Virus record (IMG/VR): IMGVR_UViG_3300023242_001137
Location: 1-31,716 of that record
Direction: 5' to 3' (one strand)
DNA length: 31,716 nt
From: a virus
The translations under genes were made by a program, and so were the position numbers. The notes under the pieces were generated by a model. The model did not search any database, was not told the DNA's origin, and saw nothing but the letters and a program-made list of their open reading frames with translations. Of the stretch, positions 1-8,283 are shown in pieces (within the stretch, counting starts at the first letter, position 1; each line of letters opens with the position of its first letter).

Positions 1-117
1 AGCGCGTACCCTAGAATGTGGATTTATTTAAAGCTACAAAAAACCGTAAAAGAAAGGGGTTGCTCGATTTCTGAAATAGTTTGTGAGGCGTTATTTCAAT
101 ATTTTAATAAAAAGTAG
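1..117 (+). CDS. Small ribbon-helix-helix-like protein, 5' end cut by window edge
   Basis: Reads in frame from base 1 to a TAG at 115-117. It is identical to codons 8-45 of the complete gene at 30564-30701, so only the first seven codons are missing. The protein is short and basic, with a strand-like start (RMWIYLKLQ) followed by a helical part (CSISEIVCEALFQYF), which resembles an Arc/CopG-type DNA-binding fold. The family assignment is by pattern only. It sits just upstream of the capsid promoter, so a regulatory role is possible. Confidence 0.75.
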   Translation, partial: SAYPRMWIYLKLQKTVKERGCSISEIVCEALFQYFNKK

Positions 118-125
118 TATATTTG
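118..125 (+). promoter_or_regulatory. Candidate Bacteroidota -7 box (TATATTTG)
   Basis: TATATTTG fits the TAnnTTTG consensus and directly follows the TAG of the RHH-like gene. The same box lies at 30702-30709, where it precedes an open reading frame. Here only about 45 bases separate it from a terminator and there is no gene. No clear TTG -33 element is seen at the right distance. Confidence 0.4.
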
Positions 126-169
126 ATTGACATAATTAGTTAAATTTTTTAAAAGAAAGGAGACCAAAG

Positions 170-198
170 CCGTTGCATTAATTTGTAACGGTTTTTTT
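170..198 (+). terminator. Intrinsic terminator before the head operon
   Basis: Stem CCGTTGC (170-176) pairs with GTAACGG (185-191) around an eight-base loop and is followed by seven Ts. A preceding AAAAGAAAGGAGACC (151-165) is kept in the diverged copy before the terminator at 31019-31047. It ends transcription coming from the RHH-like gene and separates it from the capsid promoter. Confidence 0.8.
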
Positions 199-208
199 GT
201 ACCGTACA
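198..208. promoter_or_regulatory. Candidate operator palindrome TGTAC-C-GTACA
   Basis: A perfect 11-bp palindrome with one central base. It lies between the upstream terminator and the -33 region of the head promoter. The same 11 bases occur at 31446-31456 in the diverged copy, although the bases around them differ. The position next to the -33 element would suit a regulator of late transcription. Function is inferred. Confidence 0.45.
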
Positions 209-210
209 TT

Positions 211-242
211 TTGTAATTTATAAATTATTAATATAATCTTTG
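211..242 (+). promoter_or_regulatory. Putative head-operon promoter, probably leaderless
   Basis: A TTG at 211-213, a 21-base spacer and AATCTTTG at 235-242 approximate the Bacteroidota TTG/TAnnTTTG promoter. AATCTTTG is conserved at 31483-31490 in the second copy. The ATG of the protease gene starts only four bases after the box in both copies, so the transcript would begin at or within a few bases of the start codon. Confidence 0.55.
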
Positions 243-246
243 TGCT

Positions 247-1179
247 ATGAAAGTTTATAAAGCAAAATTAAAGGCGGGTACTGATGTTAATTGTTTCTCA
301 ATAGTATTGGGCGCCGCAGTTGAAACTAAACTTTCAAAGTTTGCTGAGGAAGTTTTAAAACCCGTATTTTTTGCAAACGAAGAAAAACGAATCATTTACT
401 CGGTTGCAATGCGACCAAATAAGCAGATTTTTCGTAAAGATATAAACGGAGAGCCAGCTTATATAACTTTTGATGCAGAAGAAGTTGAAAAGATGCAGCA
501 GTCTTACTTTAAAAGCAATAATAAAGGTTTGGCTAAAATGAGTTTAAATCATTCCGACGAATTAATAACCGACGTTTACCCAATTGAAAGTTGGATTGTT
601 TTAGATCCAGAATTAGACAAAAGCAAAACGCTTTTAATGGAAGATGTGCAGGCGGGCGATTTGATACTTGGTTTCAAAATTGACAACGATGAAGTTTGGG
701 AAAAGTTCATTAAAACAGGCGAAGTAGACGGTATCTCATTAGAGGCTTTTTTAGATTACGAAATAATTAACCCAAAAATAAATATGAATACAGAAGAAAA
801 GAAATCCTTTATAGCAGAAGTAATAGAGGTTGCAAAATCTTTATTTATGATGAATGATAAAGAAATGGAAGACATGGCAGAAGTGCCAGAGGTTGTGGCA
901 ACAGACCCACCGGCAGATCCAATGGCTGCACTTCAAACAATGTACGATGCTGCAATGGCAGAGAATGCAGACTTAAAAGAAAAGCTCGCAACTATGCAGG
1001 CTAAAGATGTGGAAGACGCTACTACATTGGAAACTATGAAATCAGAAAAGGCAAAAGCAGAAAATGATTTAGCGGTGTTTAAAGCCGAAAAATTAGCAAT
1101 AATTAATTTGCCAAAACAAAAGGAATTTGGAGAAATGACTTCGTTAGAAAAGTATCGAGAATCAAAAAAAAACCAATAA
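247..1179 (+). CDS. Prohead serine protease (XkdF-like) with C-terminal scaffold-like coiled coil
   Basis: Residues 1-175 look like the XkdF family of phage head-maturation proteases: a YSVAMRPN strand, FRKDINGEPAYIT, then candidate catalytic His102 (SLNHSDE) and Ser164 (DGISLEAF). Residues 230-300 are rich in Ala, Glu and Lys with heptad character, as expected for a scaffold fused to its protease. It lies directly before the capsid gene, the usual place for protease and scaffold. An in-frame ATG at 784 (residue 180), preceded by aaaaataaat, could give a separate scaffold product. The 74 residues visible in the second copy at 31495 differ at four positions. Confidence 0.8.
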   Translation: MKVYKAKLKAGTDVNCFSIVLGAAVETKLSKFAEEVLKPVFFANEEKRIIYSVAMRPNKQIFRKDINGEPAYITFDAEEVEKMQQSYFKSNNKGLAKMSLNHSDELITDVYPIESWIVLDPELDKSKTLLMEDVQAGDLILGFKIDNDEVWEKFIKTGEVDGISLEAFLDYEIINPKINMNTEEKKSFIAEVIEVAKSLFMMNDKEMEDMAEVPEVVATDPPADPMAALQTMYDAAMAENADLKEKLATMQAKDVEDATTLETMKSEKAKAENDLAVFKAEKLAIINLPKQKEFGEMTSLEKYRESKKNQ

Positions 1180-1193
1180 AAAAATAAAATAAA

Positions 1194-2210
1194 ATGGCAA
1201 TAACTTATAGCCCAATAGCAATCAGAGGTGAGGCAGTTTCACCAATTATTCAAGAAATCTTTTTCTTAAATAAGACAGTCGAAAAAGGACTTGTAAATTT
1301 CGCAGACGACGTAAAAGCTTCAACAATTATTACGGAAACAGCCGTTAACGTTGTTGGTCAAGCTTACACAGGCGAAAGATTAAGCTCGCTAGGTGGTCCC
1401 GTATTAAAAGACCGAGTGGCAAATCCAAAGAAAATTGAGTACAAATATACTTTCAAAATGGAAGCTTTAAGACAATCTAGATTTAATCGTGATATGGCAC
1501 AAGGCGCATTGAATATTGACAGTTCAGAGTTTAACACTCAAGTACTACAATTGACCGCACCAAAGACATCACAGGATGCACAATTAAAGTTTTGGGCTGG
1601 ATTTTCATCAGCTACTCAAACAGCAGTAGCAGCATTAACAGCTGGAGCGGGTCAAGGTTCTATAACGGCAGCGGCAAAAACAGCAGTAGGTAGTTACACC
1701 GCTGATGCAGCAGGAGTTGATGGTGTATTATCGAGAGTTTTATTTGATGAAACAGCATTAGGAGAATATAGAAAAGTAACAGGAACAACAGTAACTTCTG
1801 CAAACATAGCAGCTGAATATGCTAAAATATTTGCGGCAGTAAAGCCAGAGAGTTTTGAAGCAGCAGAATTACCAGTAATGTATGCACCATACGCACACAG
1901 ACAATTAATCTTAATTGCAAACAATGCAGTTGGAGCAGCACAACAAGTCAACTTTTTAGTTACTGGTGCTGGAGCAGCAGAAGTAATTTCATACAACGGA
2001 GTTGTGATTGAATTTGTACCAATTCCAACAGGATTTGTTTACGTTCAAAGACCTTCTGTAATTTACTTTTCAACGGATTCGACGGCTGATGTAGCATCTT
2101 TTGAAACTGGTAAAGTAGACAATGATAGCGATGTAATGTTTGTTAGAACAATTTACACTTTAGATGCGACAGTAATGGCACAAGCCGACGGAGTTCTTTA
2201 CGGAGGATAA
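1194..2210 (+). CDS. Major capsid protein
   Basis: A protein of 338 residues directly after the protease/scaffold gene. It has the mixed alpha/beta, Ala/Thr-rich make-up and size of HK97-type coat proteins. An early segment (KASTIITETAVNVVGQAYTG) precedes a helical region (KMEALRQSRFNRDMAQGAL) resembling a spine helix. The middle (about 140-170) is low complexity and Ala-rich. The C-terminal part holds strand-rich segments such as VMFVRTIYTLDATVMAQ. It is followed by a hairpin at 2219-2241, a common way to set capsid expression apart from its neighbours. The assignment rests on context and general features, as no short motif defines the family. Confidence 0.8.
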   Translation: MAITYSPIAIRGEAVSPIIQEIFFLNKTVEKGLVNFADDVKASTIITETAVNVVGQAYTGERLSSLGGPVLKDRVANPKKIEYKYTFKMEALRQSRFNRDMAQGALNIDSSEFNTQVLQLTAPKTSQDAQLKFWAGFSSATQTAVAALTAGAGQGSITAAAKTAVGSYTADAAGVDGVLSRVLFDETALGEYRKVTGTTVTSANIAAEYAKIFAAVKPESFEAAELPVMYAPYAHRQLILIANNAVGAAQQVNFLVTGAGAAEVISYNGVVIEFVPIPTGFVYVQRPSVIYFSTDSTADVASFETGKVDNDSDVMFVRTIYTLDATVMAQADGVLYGG

Positions 2211-2218
2211 AAAATAAT

Positions 2219-2241
2219 AAGGGCGTTGAGAATACGCCCTT
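2219..2241 (+). terminator. Hairpin after the capsid gene
   Basis: AAGGGCGT (2219-2226) pairs with ACGCCCTT (2234-2241) around a seven-base loop. Few Ts follow on the plus strand, so it may act as a partial terminator or mRNA-stabilising hairpin rather than a full stop. Confidence 0.55.
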
Positions 2242-2258
2242 CTTAAAACTAAAAAAAT

Positions 2259-2807
2259 ATGTGTGTTACATTAGGAGGTTCACGTAAATTAGCGTGCATA
2301 AGCGGACAAGCTGGAATAGATGCCGTATCAATTGGAGTTTTCAATTCACTTACAAAAGTAGTTACAACAGCTACTGGAGTGCTAGAGATTGCGACATCAT
2401 TTGCTTCGACAACTTTAGCGAGATTTGAAGTAAAGGCTACTACTGCTAATTACGTAGAAAATGGAATTTCAGGCGGCGATAATCGAAGCAAAGGCGTTAC
2501 AGGTAATTTGCCAATTATATTAAACGTACCGAAATCTGATGGTGTTAAAACCGTTAGCGATGTTAAGAAGTTATTAGACGGTGAAGTCGTTTTATTTCTT
2601 GAGAGAAAAGATGGAACTATAACGGTTGCCGGTTCACAAAATGGAGCAATTGCTATAACTATTGACGATCAAACAGGTGGTACAATTGGAGACTTAAACG
2701 GATTTACCGTTACTTTTCAAACGATGGAACCAGATTTTTCAAGAGAATATTTACTTACAGCACCAGCTTTGGTGGAATATGCAGCAGCGTTAAAAGCGGT
2801 AGTATAA
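2259..2807 (+). CDS. Putative phage structural protein (tail-tube or head-decoration like)
   Basis: 182 residues, rich in beta strands. It opens with MCVTLGGSRKLAC and ends with a pattern seen in Bacteroidota phage structural proteins, where a GDLNGFTVTF segment is followed by an MEP motif (here TMEPDF). The central VKTVSDVKKLLDGEVVLFLERKDG resembles the region in that family that resists or replaces the tube-subunit core. It lies between the capsid and portal genes and has its own hairpin before it and a strong terminator after it, consistent with high separate expression. It could be the tail tube or a capsid decoration protein; sequence alone does not decide. Confidence 0.5.
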   Translation: MCVTLGGSRKLACISGQAGIDAVSIGVFNSLTKVVTTATGVLEIATSFASTTLARFEVKATTANYVENGISGGDNRSKGVTGNLPIILNVPKSDGVKTVSDVKKLLDGEVVLFLERKDGTITVAGSQNGAIAITIDDQTGGTIGDLNGFTVTFQTMEPDFSREYLLTAPALVEYAAALKAVV

Positions 2808-2827
2808 TTCTAAAATACTAAACAAAG

Positions 2828-2853
2828 AGCCGTGAGAAATTACGGCTTTTTTT
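2828..2853 (+). terminator. Intrinsic terminator
   Basis: AGCCGT (2828-2833) pairs with ACGGCT (2842-2847) around GAGAAATT and is followed by a run of seven Ts. No promoter is evident between it and the next gene at 2869, so expression of the portal block probably depends on read-through. Confidence 0.8.
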
Positions 2854-2868
2854 ATACAAAAAAATAAA

Positions 2869-3195
2869 ATGAAAGTACTTTTTTTAAATACACCGTTAGT
2901 TTTTTCATTAATTCCTAGAATTTACCCATTTGAAAGCGATAATTTGGTTTTGACTTTACGAAAAGAAACGAACAATACAATTTTAACACCTGATTTTACT
3001 TTTACAGTTGGGCAAAAATTACAAATTACAATCACCACGCAACCGCTTCTATTTAAAGTTTTAGATAAATTTGAGTTTGAATTAAAAAAGGGAAACGATA
3101 TTATTTATTTGGGAAAAATACAGATTTTAAAAGAGGGAACGAACATTCAAAATTTTAATTATGCCGAACAAAACGAACGATTTACCTACAAATAA
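2869..3195 (+). CDS. Hypothetical protein in head module
   Basis: 108 residues, mostly predicted strands with an FTVGQKLQITI core. No known family is recognised. It starts 15 bases after the terminator run and its last 35 bases overlap the start of the portal gene in another frame. That tight coupling, and its place between structural genes, suggests a small virion or head-assembly protein. No membrane segment or cysteine motif is present. Confidence 0.65.
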   Translation: MKVLFLNTPLVFSLIPRIYPFESDNLVLTLRKETNNTILTPDFTFTVGQKLQITITTQPLLFKVLDKFEFELKKGNDIIYLGKIQILKEGTNIQNFNYAEQNERFTYK

Positions 3196-4576
3196 AGGGC
3201 TGCAAACTTTCACTTTTGAAAGTAAAGTTGAAAAATTTAGCGTTTACCAACCGATTGACATAAAGCCAAGAGTAGGTATTGACTATATTTTAAATAGCAA
3301 AAACAATACAAACAACGCAAATTATATAACTTATAAAGATGCGTATGAAGATAGTCCGACAAACAGTTCAATATTAAACGATATTCGTACTTATATGTAC
3401 GGTGAAGGATTAATTGACGAGGGCGTTGGAAAAGTTAACTTAAGACAATATATGTCGCCAGAGGACGTGTTATTGACTTGCAAAGATGACGGAATTTATG
3501 GCGGTTTTGCCGTGCAAGTTATTTGGAACGAGCAAACAAAAATACCGCTAAAAATAAAGTATATTCCAATTTATAAGTTAGGAATAAGATACAATCAACT
3601 CTCTTTAGAAGTTGAGGGATATTGGTTTTCTTACGATTGGGATAATAAACAAAGATACAGGCCCGAATTTTATCCAAGATTCACGGGTCAATATATAGAA
3701 GGGCAAAACTTAGAAATTCTTTTGGTTCGACAACCAACATCCGAGCCGTTTTTTGCCGTGCCTGATTATTTTAGTTGTATTCCTTTTGCAAAGTTTGAGG
3801 GTGGAGTTGGAAACTATGCTGCTAATTACATTGAAAATTCCGCTCACGATGTATTAATCGTGAATTATAACCAAGGTAGACAAGCTACACCAGAATTAGC
3901 AAGATCCGAAGCCGAAAAGGTCCGGGATAGAGTTTCAGGAACAAAGAACACAGCAAAAGTAATTGTTTCTTTTAACGATAGCATTGAAGAATCTGTAACA
4001 TTTGACAAAATACCACCTAGCAATTTAAGTGAAAACATTACATTCTTTACTGAAGAAGCCGAACGCAAAATTAAAGTTGCACACGGAATGCCTAACATAT
4101 TATTTAGTGGCAACAATCAAGGTGGGGGATTTTCAAATAATGCAGACGAGTACTCAATGGCATTGAAAATATTTTATCGTAAAAAGATTAATCCACGACG
4201 TCAAAATTGGGTAGATGGAATTAAACAAGTTACGGATTTAATTGATGGTGAAATTATGCCTTGGTTTAAGGATTTTGAAGAAGAAACGCAACTAGATAAA
4301 ACAGAATCAGTTGCAACTGCAACAAATGTGGCAAGAGTTGACAGCGTAGTGATTGACGGGGATACTATTGCACTAGATGAAAAGACTTTGGATGCGCAGG
4401 CTAGCCTTAAAGGGTCGGTTGGTGGAGTGCAAGCCTTACTTGAAATACAAAGTTCGTACAGTGCAGGTACAACAACGTATGAAAGTGCCATTGCAATGTT
4501 AGATTTAATTTTTGGATATGATAAACCGACGGCTGTTCGTCTATTAGGACAGCCTAAAATAGACACAACGATATGA
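3161..4576 (+). CDS. Phage portal protein
   Basis: 471 residues, the normal size for an HK97/SPP1-type portal, which forms the dodecameric DNA-entry ring. Visible portal features: an N-terminal region ending in DSPTNSSILNDIRTYMYGEG, then DDGIYGGFAVQVIWNEQ, a strand-rich wing, and a C-terminal helical region with KVAHGMPNILFSGNNQGGGFSNNADEYS, the typical 'gly-rich then helical' stem/clip part. The start is the ATG after aattttaatt at 3161, which overlaps the previous gene. It is downstream of the capsid gene and far from terL, an unusual order. Confidence 0.85.
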   Translation: MPNKTNDLPTNKGLQTFTFESKVEKFSVYQPIDIKPRVGIDYILNSKNNTNNANYITYKDAYEDSPTNSSILNDIRTYMYGEGLIDEGVGKVNLRQYMSPEDVLLTCKDDGIYGGFAVQVIWNEQTKIPLKIKYIPIYKLGIRYNQLSLEVEGYWFSYDWDNKQRYRPEFYPRFTGQYIEGQNLEILLVRQPTSEPFFAVPDYFSCIPFAKFEGGVGNYAANYIENSAHDVLIVNYNQGRQATPELARSEAEKVRDRVSGTKNTAKVIVSFNDSIEESVTFDKIPPSNLSENITFFTEEAERKIKVAHGMPNILFSGNNQGGGFSNNADEYSMALKIFYRKKINPRRQNWVDGIKQVTDLIDGEIMPWFKDFEEETQLDKTESVATATNVARVDSVVIDGDTIALDEKTLDAQASLKGSVGGVQALLEIQSSYSAGTTTYESAIAMLDLIFGYDKPTAVRLLGQPKIDTTI

Positions 4577-5031
4577 AAATATGGCTTACAGAAAACGACA
4601 TCCCAGCACTAACAAGCTTTGCGGGAAATATTGACACCGATGCATTAAAACCATTCATAGTAATCGCTCAAACAAACGATATTTTACCAATTTTAGGCGT
4701 AGATTTGTATAATAAAATAAATATAGACATTGAAAATAATACTTTGTCGGGTATATATTTGGAATTTTACGATAAATATATAATATTTATGCTTGCTTAT
4801 TTTAGCTGTAGTCATTATATCGCAATTAATACAAGTCAGATAAGCCAAAACGGAATTATAAAGCCCGATCAAAGGACAGATTTAAGCGAAATTAATCGAC
4901 TATCGGCACTTTACAATCAATTGGGAAACAATGTTTTTATACAATTTAAGGAATTTATTAAATTAAATCCAGTTCTTGAGTACAAAATTGAACAAGTGAC
5001 AAGAGAAACTAATATAATTCAATTTTATTAA
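4573..5031 (+). CDS. Head-tail connector-like protein (DUF6712-like)
   Basis: 152 residues, overlapping the portal stop by four bases (ATGA). The layout LKPFIVIAQ, DILPILGVDLYNKI, YDKYIIFMLAYFSCSHYIAI and LYNQLGN resembles a helical Bacteroidota phage family found just after portal genes and thought to act as a head completion adaptor. The assignment is by pattern and position. No catalytic motif is visible. Confidence 0.55.
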   Translation: MKIWLTENDIPALTSFAGNIDTDALKPFIVIAQTNDILPILGVDLYNKINIDIENNTLSGIYLEFYDKYIIFMLAYFSCSHYIAINTSQISQNGIIKPDQRTDLSEINRLSALYNQLGNNVFIQFKEFIKLNPVLEYKIEQVTRETNIIQFY

Positions 5032-5034
5032 ATT

Positions 5035-7170
5035 ATGGCACAAGAAGACTTTAACGTATCGTTCCCTAACGATGGATTAGGCGACAAATTAAGAGCGGCC
5101 TTTATAAAAGTACAAGCTAATTTTACCGATTTGTTTACCAATAAAGTAGACAAAGAAATTGGAAAAGGATTAAGCGCTGAAAATTATACTACAACTGAAA
5201 AAAATAAGCTTGCTAATATTCAGGAGTTTGCACAAGTAAACGTGCAAAGTGATATGGCTCAAAACGATGAAACAGCAGATGATTTTATAAAGAATAAACT
5301 ATCGATTTTTGGACTAGCTACAACTCAAATTATAAACGTTGGTAGTATTGGAAGTGCGGAAATTCAAGATGTAGTTAATTTAGATAATGGATACGTTATT
5401 CAAGGTCAAGAGCTTGGTATTAGATTAGTTACTTCCAACGATAATGGTGTCGCTAAAAACTATTTATTTCTTGCCCCTGGCGGCACTTACGGCATAGATC
5501 TACTTCAAACAGTAGCGGCAGACTTTCAGATTTTTGGAAACGCAAACGGTGGAGTTGTCATAAACGACAATACGCCATCACTTACAGAGGTTTATAGTTC
5601 TGCAAAAGTTGAAGATGAATTAAATTCAAAAGCTGATAAAGCAACAGGATTGAGCCAAGGAGGCTTATTAACGATAAATACCGATGCTGCAAAGTTTGAT
5701 CTTTCCGCAGGATTTGGATACGTTGTCAACGGACATTCTGATCCTGACAATACTACATATACAAAAGTTACTTGGACAGCTAAGATAGCTAATGAAATAC
5801 CTAACCTCGCAACTCAAAAACAAACTTATGTATCTTTAGATATTAATGGAGATTTGTTTTTTACAAACGTACCACTAACAGCAACACAAAGGCGTAATTT
5901 TATAAGAATTGGAGTTTTAATTCACTTAAACAATTCCGCAGTAACTTACATTGACAACCAACCAACTATCAATATTGAAATGGGTGGTCAGGTTCAAGAT
6001 ATTTTGGAAGCTTTAGGGTTTAGATCTTTAAGCGGTAACCGTATTTTTCCCGTTTCTACAAATTTAAAAATAAAAAAAGAATTAGGACGAGTTTTTAAAC
6101 CTGGAGCCAATTTTAATAATCTAACAACTCAGCCACATTCGTTTACTTTGGCAGCTCAAGAGAATATAACTTTTAGATATAGAACTCAAACTGGATCAGA
6201 GGGGGCAGATCTAACAGATATAACGCCCGCAATTTATGATTTAAACGGGACAATTACACCCGTAGCGGCCACGGCAACTTTAGCCACTATTCAAAGAGTT
6301 TACATTTTTCAGGATGGGGCAATTCGTATACAACCTGGACAAAGAGTGTTTACATCTTTAAATTCCGCAATTACGGCCTTAAACTCAGATGTTTTTATCA
6401 CTGATTTGGATATTGCTGAAAACGGTTTATATCTCGGGGCGATTGTGTTAACAAGAAATACAATAGATTTAAGCAACATTTCACAAGCTATTTTCGCGCC
6501 TTCTATTGGCACAACTGCTAACGGGTCAGTTGCATCACCAGCTTTAGGATATGCCGCGGAAGACGTGACAAACAAACAAAACAGTTTAGCAGTTGACGGA
6601 ACGGCCGCAAAATACCCAACAGTCGATGCAGTTAATGCGGGATTAATCTTAAAACAAAACATACCTCGTTTAGTAAACGCAAACACAACCGCTTTAAACA
6701 ACGAAATTTTTCACGTAACAGCCGATGCAACTATTGCAGATATAGTTGGCGCAGTTGCAGGAAACGTTTATAAAGTAGTTGTTATTAACGGGCTTGCTAC
6801 AATTGGCGGTCAAATTTATGGTAAAGGCGAAACAATAAAAAGATACTTTGACGGTACAATTTACATTACAACGCTACCAAACGGTCAAAAATACATTGAC
6901 GTTACTGCAAACGCAACGGTTACGAATGATTGGTATTTAGCAATAGTTAGAATAAAAGCAACTTCTACAATTACAATTCCTTCAGGATTAAACAGACGTA
7001 TAGCATTTACTTGCTTTGCTTATCCTACGATAACTGCTACTTTTGTAGCAGGCGCAGGAGAAACGGTTACGAGCGCAAAAGGTTTAGTTTTGAAAAATGG
7101 AACGACAAACAGTGTATTTTCAGATGGATTAAATGCGGTAATAATAATCGGTGAAATGACAATATTATGA
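5035..7170 (+). CDS. Large fibre/appendage protein
   Basis: 711 residues. The N-terminal part has a motif common in phage fibres: NKVDKEIGKGLSAENYTTTEKNKLANI, a trimeric fibre-shaft module. Further such linkers follow (SSAKVEDELNSKADKATGLS near 190-210; AEDVTNKQNSLAVDGTAAKYPTVDAVNAGL near 500-530). The middle contains strand-rich domains with DLNGTITP-like turns, and the last 180 residues are Thr- and Ile-rich beta. The likely role is a tail or baseplate fibre, with the partner gene at 7167 carrying the tip. It starts four bases after the connector gene. A head fibre is an alternative because the gene follows the head block. Confidence 0.7.
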   Translation: MAQEDFNVSFPNDGLGDKLRAAFIKVQANFTDLFTNKVDKEIGKGLSAENYTTTEKNKLANIQEFAQVNVQSDMAQNDETADDFIKNKLSIFGLATTQIINVGSIGSAEIQDVVNLDNGYVIQGQELGIRLVTSNDNGVAKNYLFLAPGGTYGIDLLQTVAADFQIFGNANGGVVINDNTPSLTEVYSSAKVEDELNSKADKATGLSQGGLLTINTDAAKFDLSAGFGYVVNGHSDPDNTTYTKVTWTAKIANEIPNLATQKQTYVSLDINGDLFFTNVPLTATQRRNFIRIGVLIHLNNSAVTYIDNQPTINIEMGGQVQDILEALGFRSLSGNRIFPVSTNLKIKKELGRVFKPGANFNNLTTQPHSFTLAAQENITFRYRTQTGSEGADLTDITPAIYDLNGTITPVAATATLATIQRVYIFQDGAIRIQPGQRVFTSLNSAITALNSDVFITDLDIAENGLYLGAIVLTRNTIDLSNISQAIFAPSIGTTANGSVASPALGYAAEDVTNKQNSLAVDGTAAKYPTVDAVNAGLILKQNIPRLVNANTTALNNEIFHVTADATIADIVGAVAGNVYKVVVINGLATIGGQIYGKGETIKRYFDGTIYITTLPNGQKYIDVTANATVTNDWYLAIVRIKATSTITIPSGLNRRIAFTCFAYPTITATFVAGAGETVTSAKGLVLKNGTTNSVFSDGLNAVIIIGEMTIL

Positions 7171-7838
7171 TAGTAGCTAACATTATGACATTTGGCAGAC
7201 AGTATTTAAAACCTAATACTTTTATTGGGGGAGTTGGCGCTCAGGTTACTAGCGAGGCTATTTTAGCGCTAGTATTGTCTCCTGAATTAGTGGCGTCAGA
7301 TATTAAGATTTTTAAAATAACAGGATTAAACATTAGTTGCTACATTGAAAAAAGATATAATTTAATTCTCGATACATTCAATGTATTAAGTAGTGGTAAC
7401 ACTGGAAACTGGTTTACAAATTTTGGAAACAGCAGAACGCTGACTTATTTTTTAGATTTGGAAGGCAAAGTAATATCAGGAGGCGACCAAAACTTTCTTT
7501 TTCAACAAAACTGTAATTTTATTTTTTTGCCTCGAGTATCTTCATTAAATGCTAGTCAAATGTTTAGAGGTATTGGTGGTTCGTGTGTTTACTTAAATGG
7601 AGATTATCCTTTTATTGGGGGGACTTCGTCTAGTGTCTCTGGAACTTATTTTAACCAGTATTTTTCAAACCCAAATAAAGTTTACGCTACAAGGTTGATG
7701 CAAACAAATAATTCAGGAGGAGTTGATGCAACAATAGCGGCGTATCTTTCAACTCAGGCTGGAGCGAGCATTCAGTACTTAGATTCTTTAGATGAAATAC
7801 CTGCTGACGTACAAACAAGAATTAATAACATAATATAG
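7167..7838 (+). CDS. Putative fibre-tip or receptor-binding protein
   Basis: 223 residues, overlapping the fibre gene by four bases (ATGA). The protein is rich in Ser, Asn, Gly and aromatic residues. Its segments NFLFQQNCNFIFLPRVSSLNA and GGTSSSVSGTYFNQYF look like repeating beta-structure turns. There is no signal peptide or recognised enzyme motif. Translational coupling to the fibre suggests the distal tip or a chaperone of it. The same kind of split long fibre followed by a small tip gene is known in many phages. Confidence 0.5.
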   Translation: MIVANIMTFGRQYLKPNTFIGGVGAQVTSEAILALVLSPELVASDIKIFKITGLNISCYIEKRYNLILDTFNVLSSGNTGNWFTNFGNSRTLTYFLDLEGKVISGGDQNFLFQQNCNFIFLPRVSSLNASQMFRGIGGSCVYLNGDYPFIGGTSSSVSGTYFNQYFSNPNKVYATRLMQTNNSGGVDATIAAYLSTQAGASIQYLDSLDEIPADVQTRINNII

Positions 7839-7843
7839 CGATA

Positions 7844-8266
7844 ATGGCAAAAATTAGAACAAAAACAAAAATCAATTGGGGTGGTTTTAATCCTGAAATT
7901 CAAAATACAATTATCAGTACGGCTACTGAATTGGTAAAAAACGAAAGAGGATGCACTTTTCAAATAAGTGATGTAGCAATGTTGGAGCATAGTGTTTTAG
8001 ATGAAAATGGTAAAGTTACTTCAACTTACGAGACCGAGTTTCAAGAGTTAAGAAACAAGCAAATAAACATTAATCCCGAAGAGTACGAACAACTATTCCA
8101 AGCAAGCAATTTGTACATGGATGAACATTATCCAATCTTAAACACAATCGAAAGAGAAGTTAAAAGATTGGATGTGGCGTTTTATTTGCACTTTACCTCT
8201 GACTTTTTACCAGGTGGAAAGTTGGGATATGGCACTGAAAGTAGCGATTGGCAAATTGTACAATAA
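7844..8266 (+). CDS. Hypothetical protein, end of fibre block
   Basis: 140 residues of mixed composition with an acidic middle (ETEFQELRNKQININPEEYEQLFQASNLYMDEHYP). It begins five bases after the fibre-tip gene. The pattern ISTATELVKNERGCTFQISDVAML is not one I can assign to a family. Its position between fibre and lysis genes suggests a virion-associated or assembly factor. Confidence 0.6.
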   Translation: MAKIRTKTKINWGGFNPEIQNTIISTATELVKNERGCTFQISDVAMLEHSVLDENGKVTSTYETEFQELRNKQININPEEYEQLFQASNLYMDEHYPILNTIEREVKRLDVAFYLHFTSDFLPGGKLGYGTESSDWQIVQ

Positions 8267-8283
8267 TGTAAAACTTCTTTGAA

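Larger units (their letters stand above)
1..127 (+). repeat. Exact 127-bp direct repeat, copy 1 (copy 2 at 30585-30711)
   Basis: Bases 1-127 match 30585-30711 without a difference; the sequences part at 128 versus 30712. The left limit is the window edge, so the true repeat could be longer. Downstream, both copies lead to homologous but diverged terminators and protease genes. 127 is also a commonly used maximum k-mer length in de Bruijn assemblers, which suggests a graph fork in the assembly. Confidence 0.95.

Noticed and set aside
1694-1996. Open frames antisense to the capsid, portal, protease and tape-measure genes
   Set aside because: They lie wholly inside well-supported genes, have no promoter or start context, and arise from Ala- and Thr-rich codon use.
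5035-7838. Diversity-generating retroelement acting on the fibre genes
   Set aside because: No reverse transcriptase gene and no template/variable repeat pair were seen.
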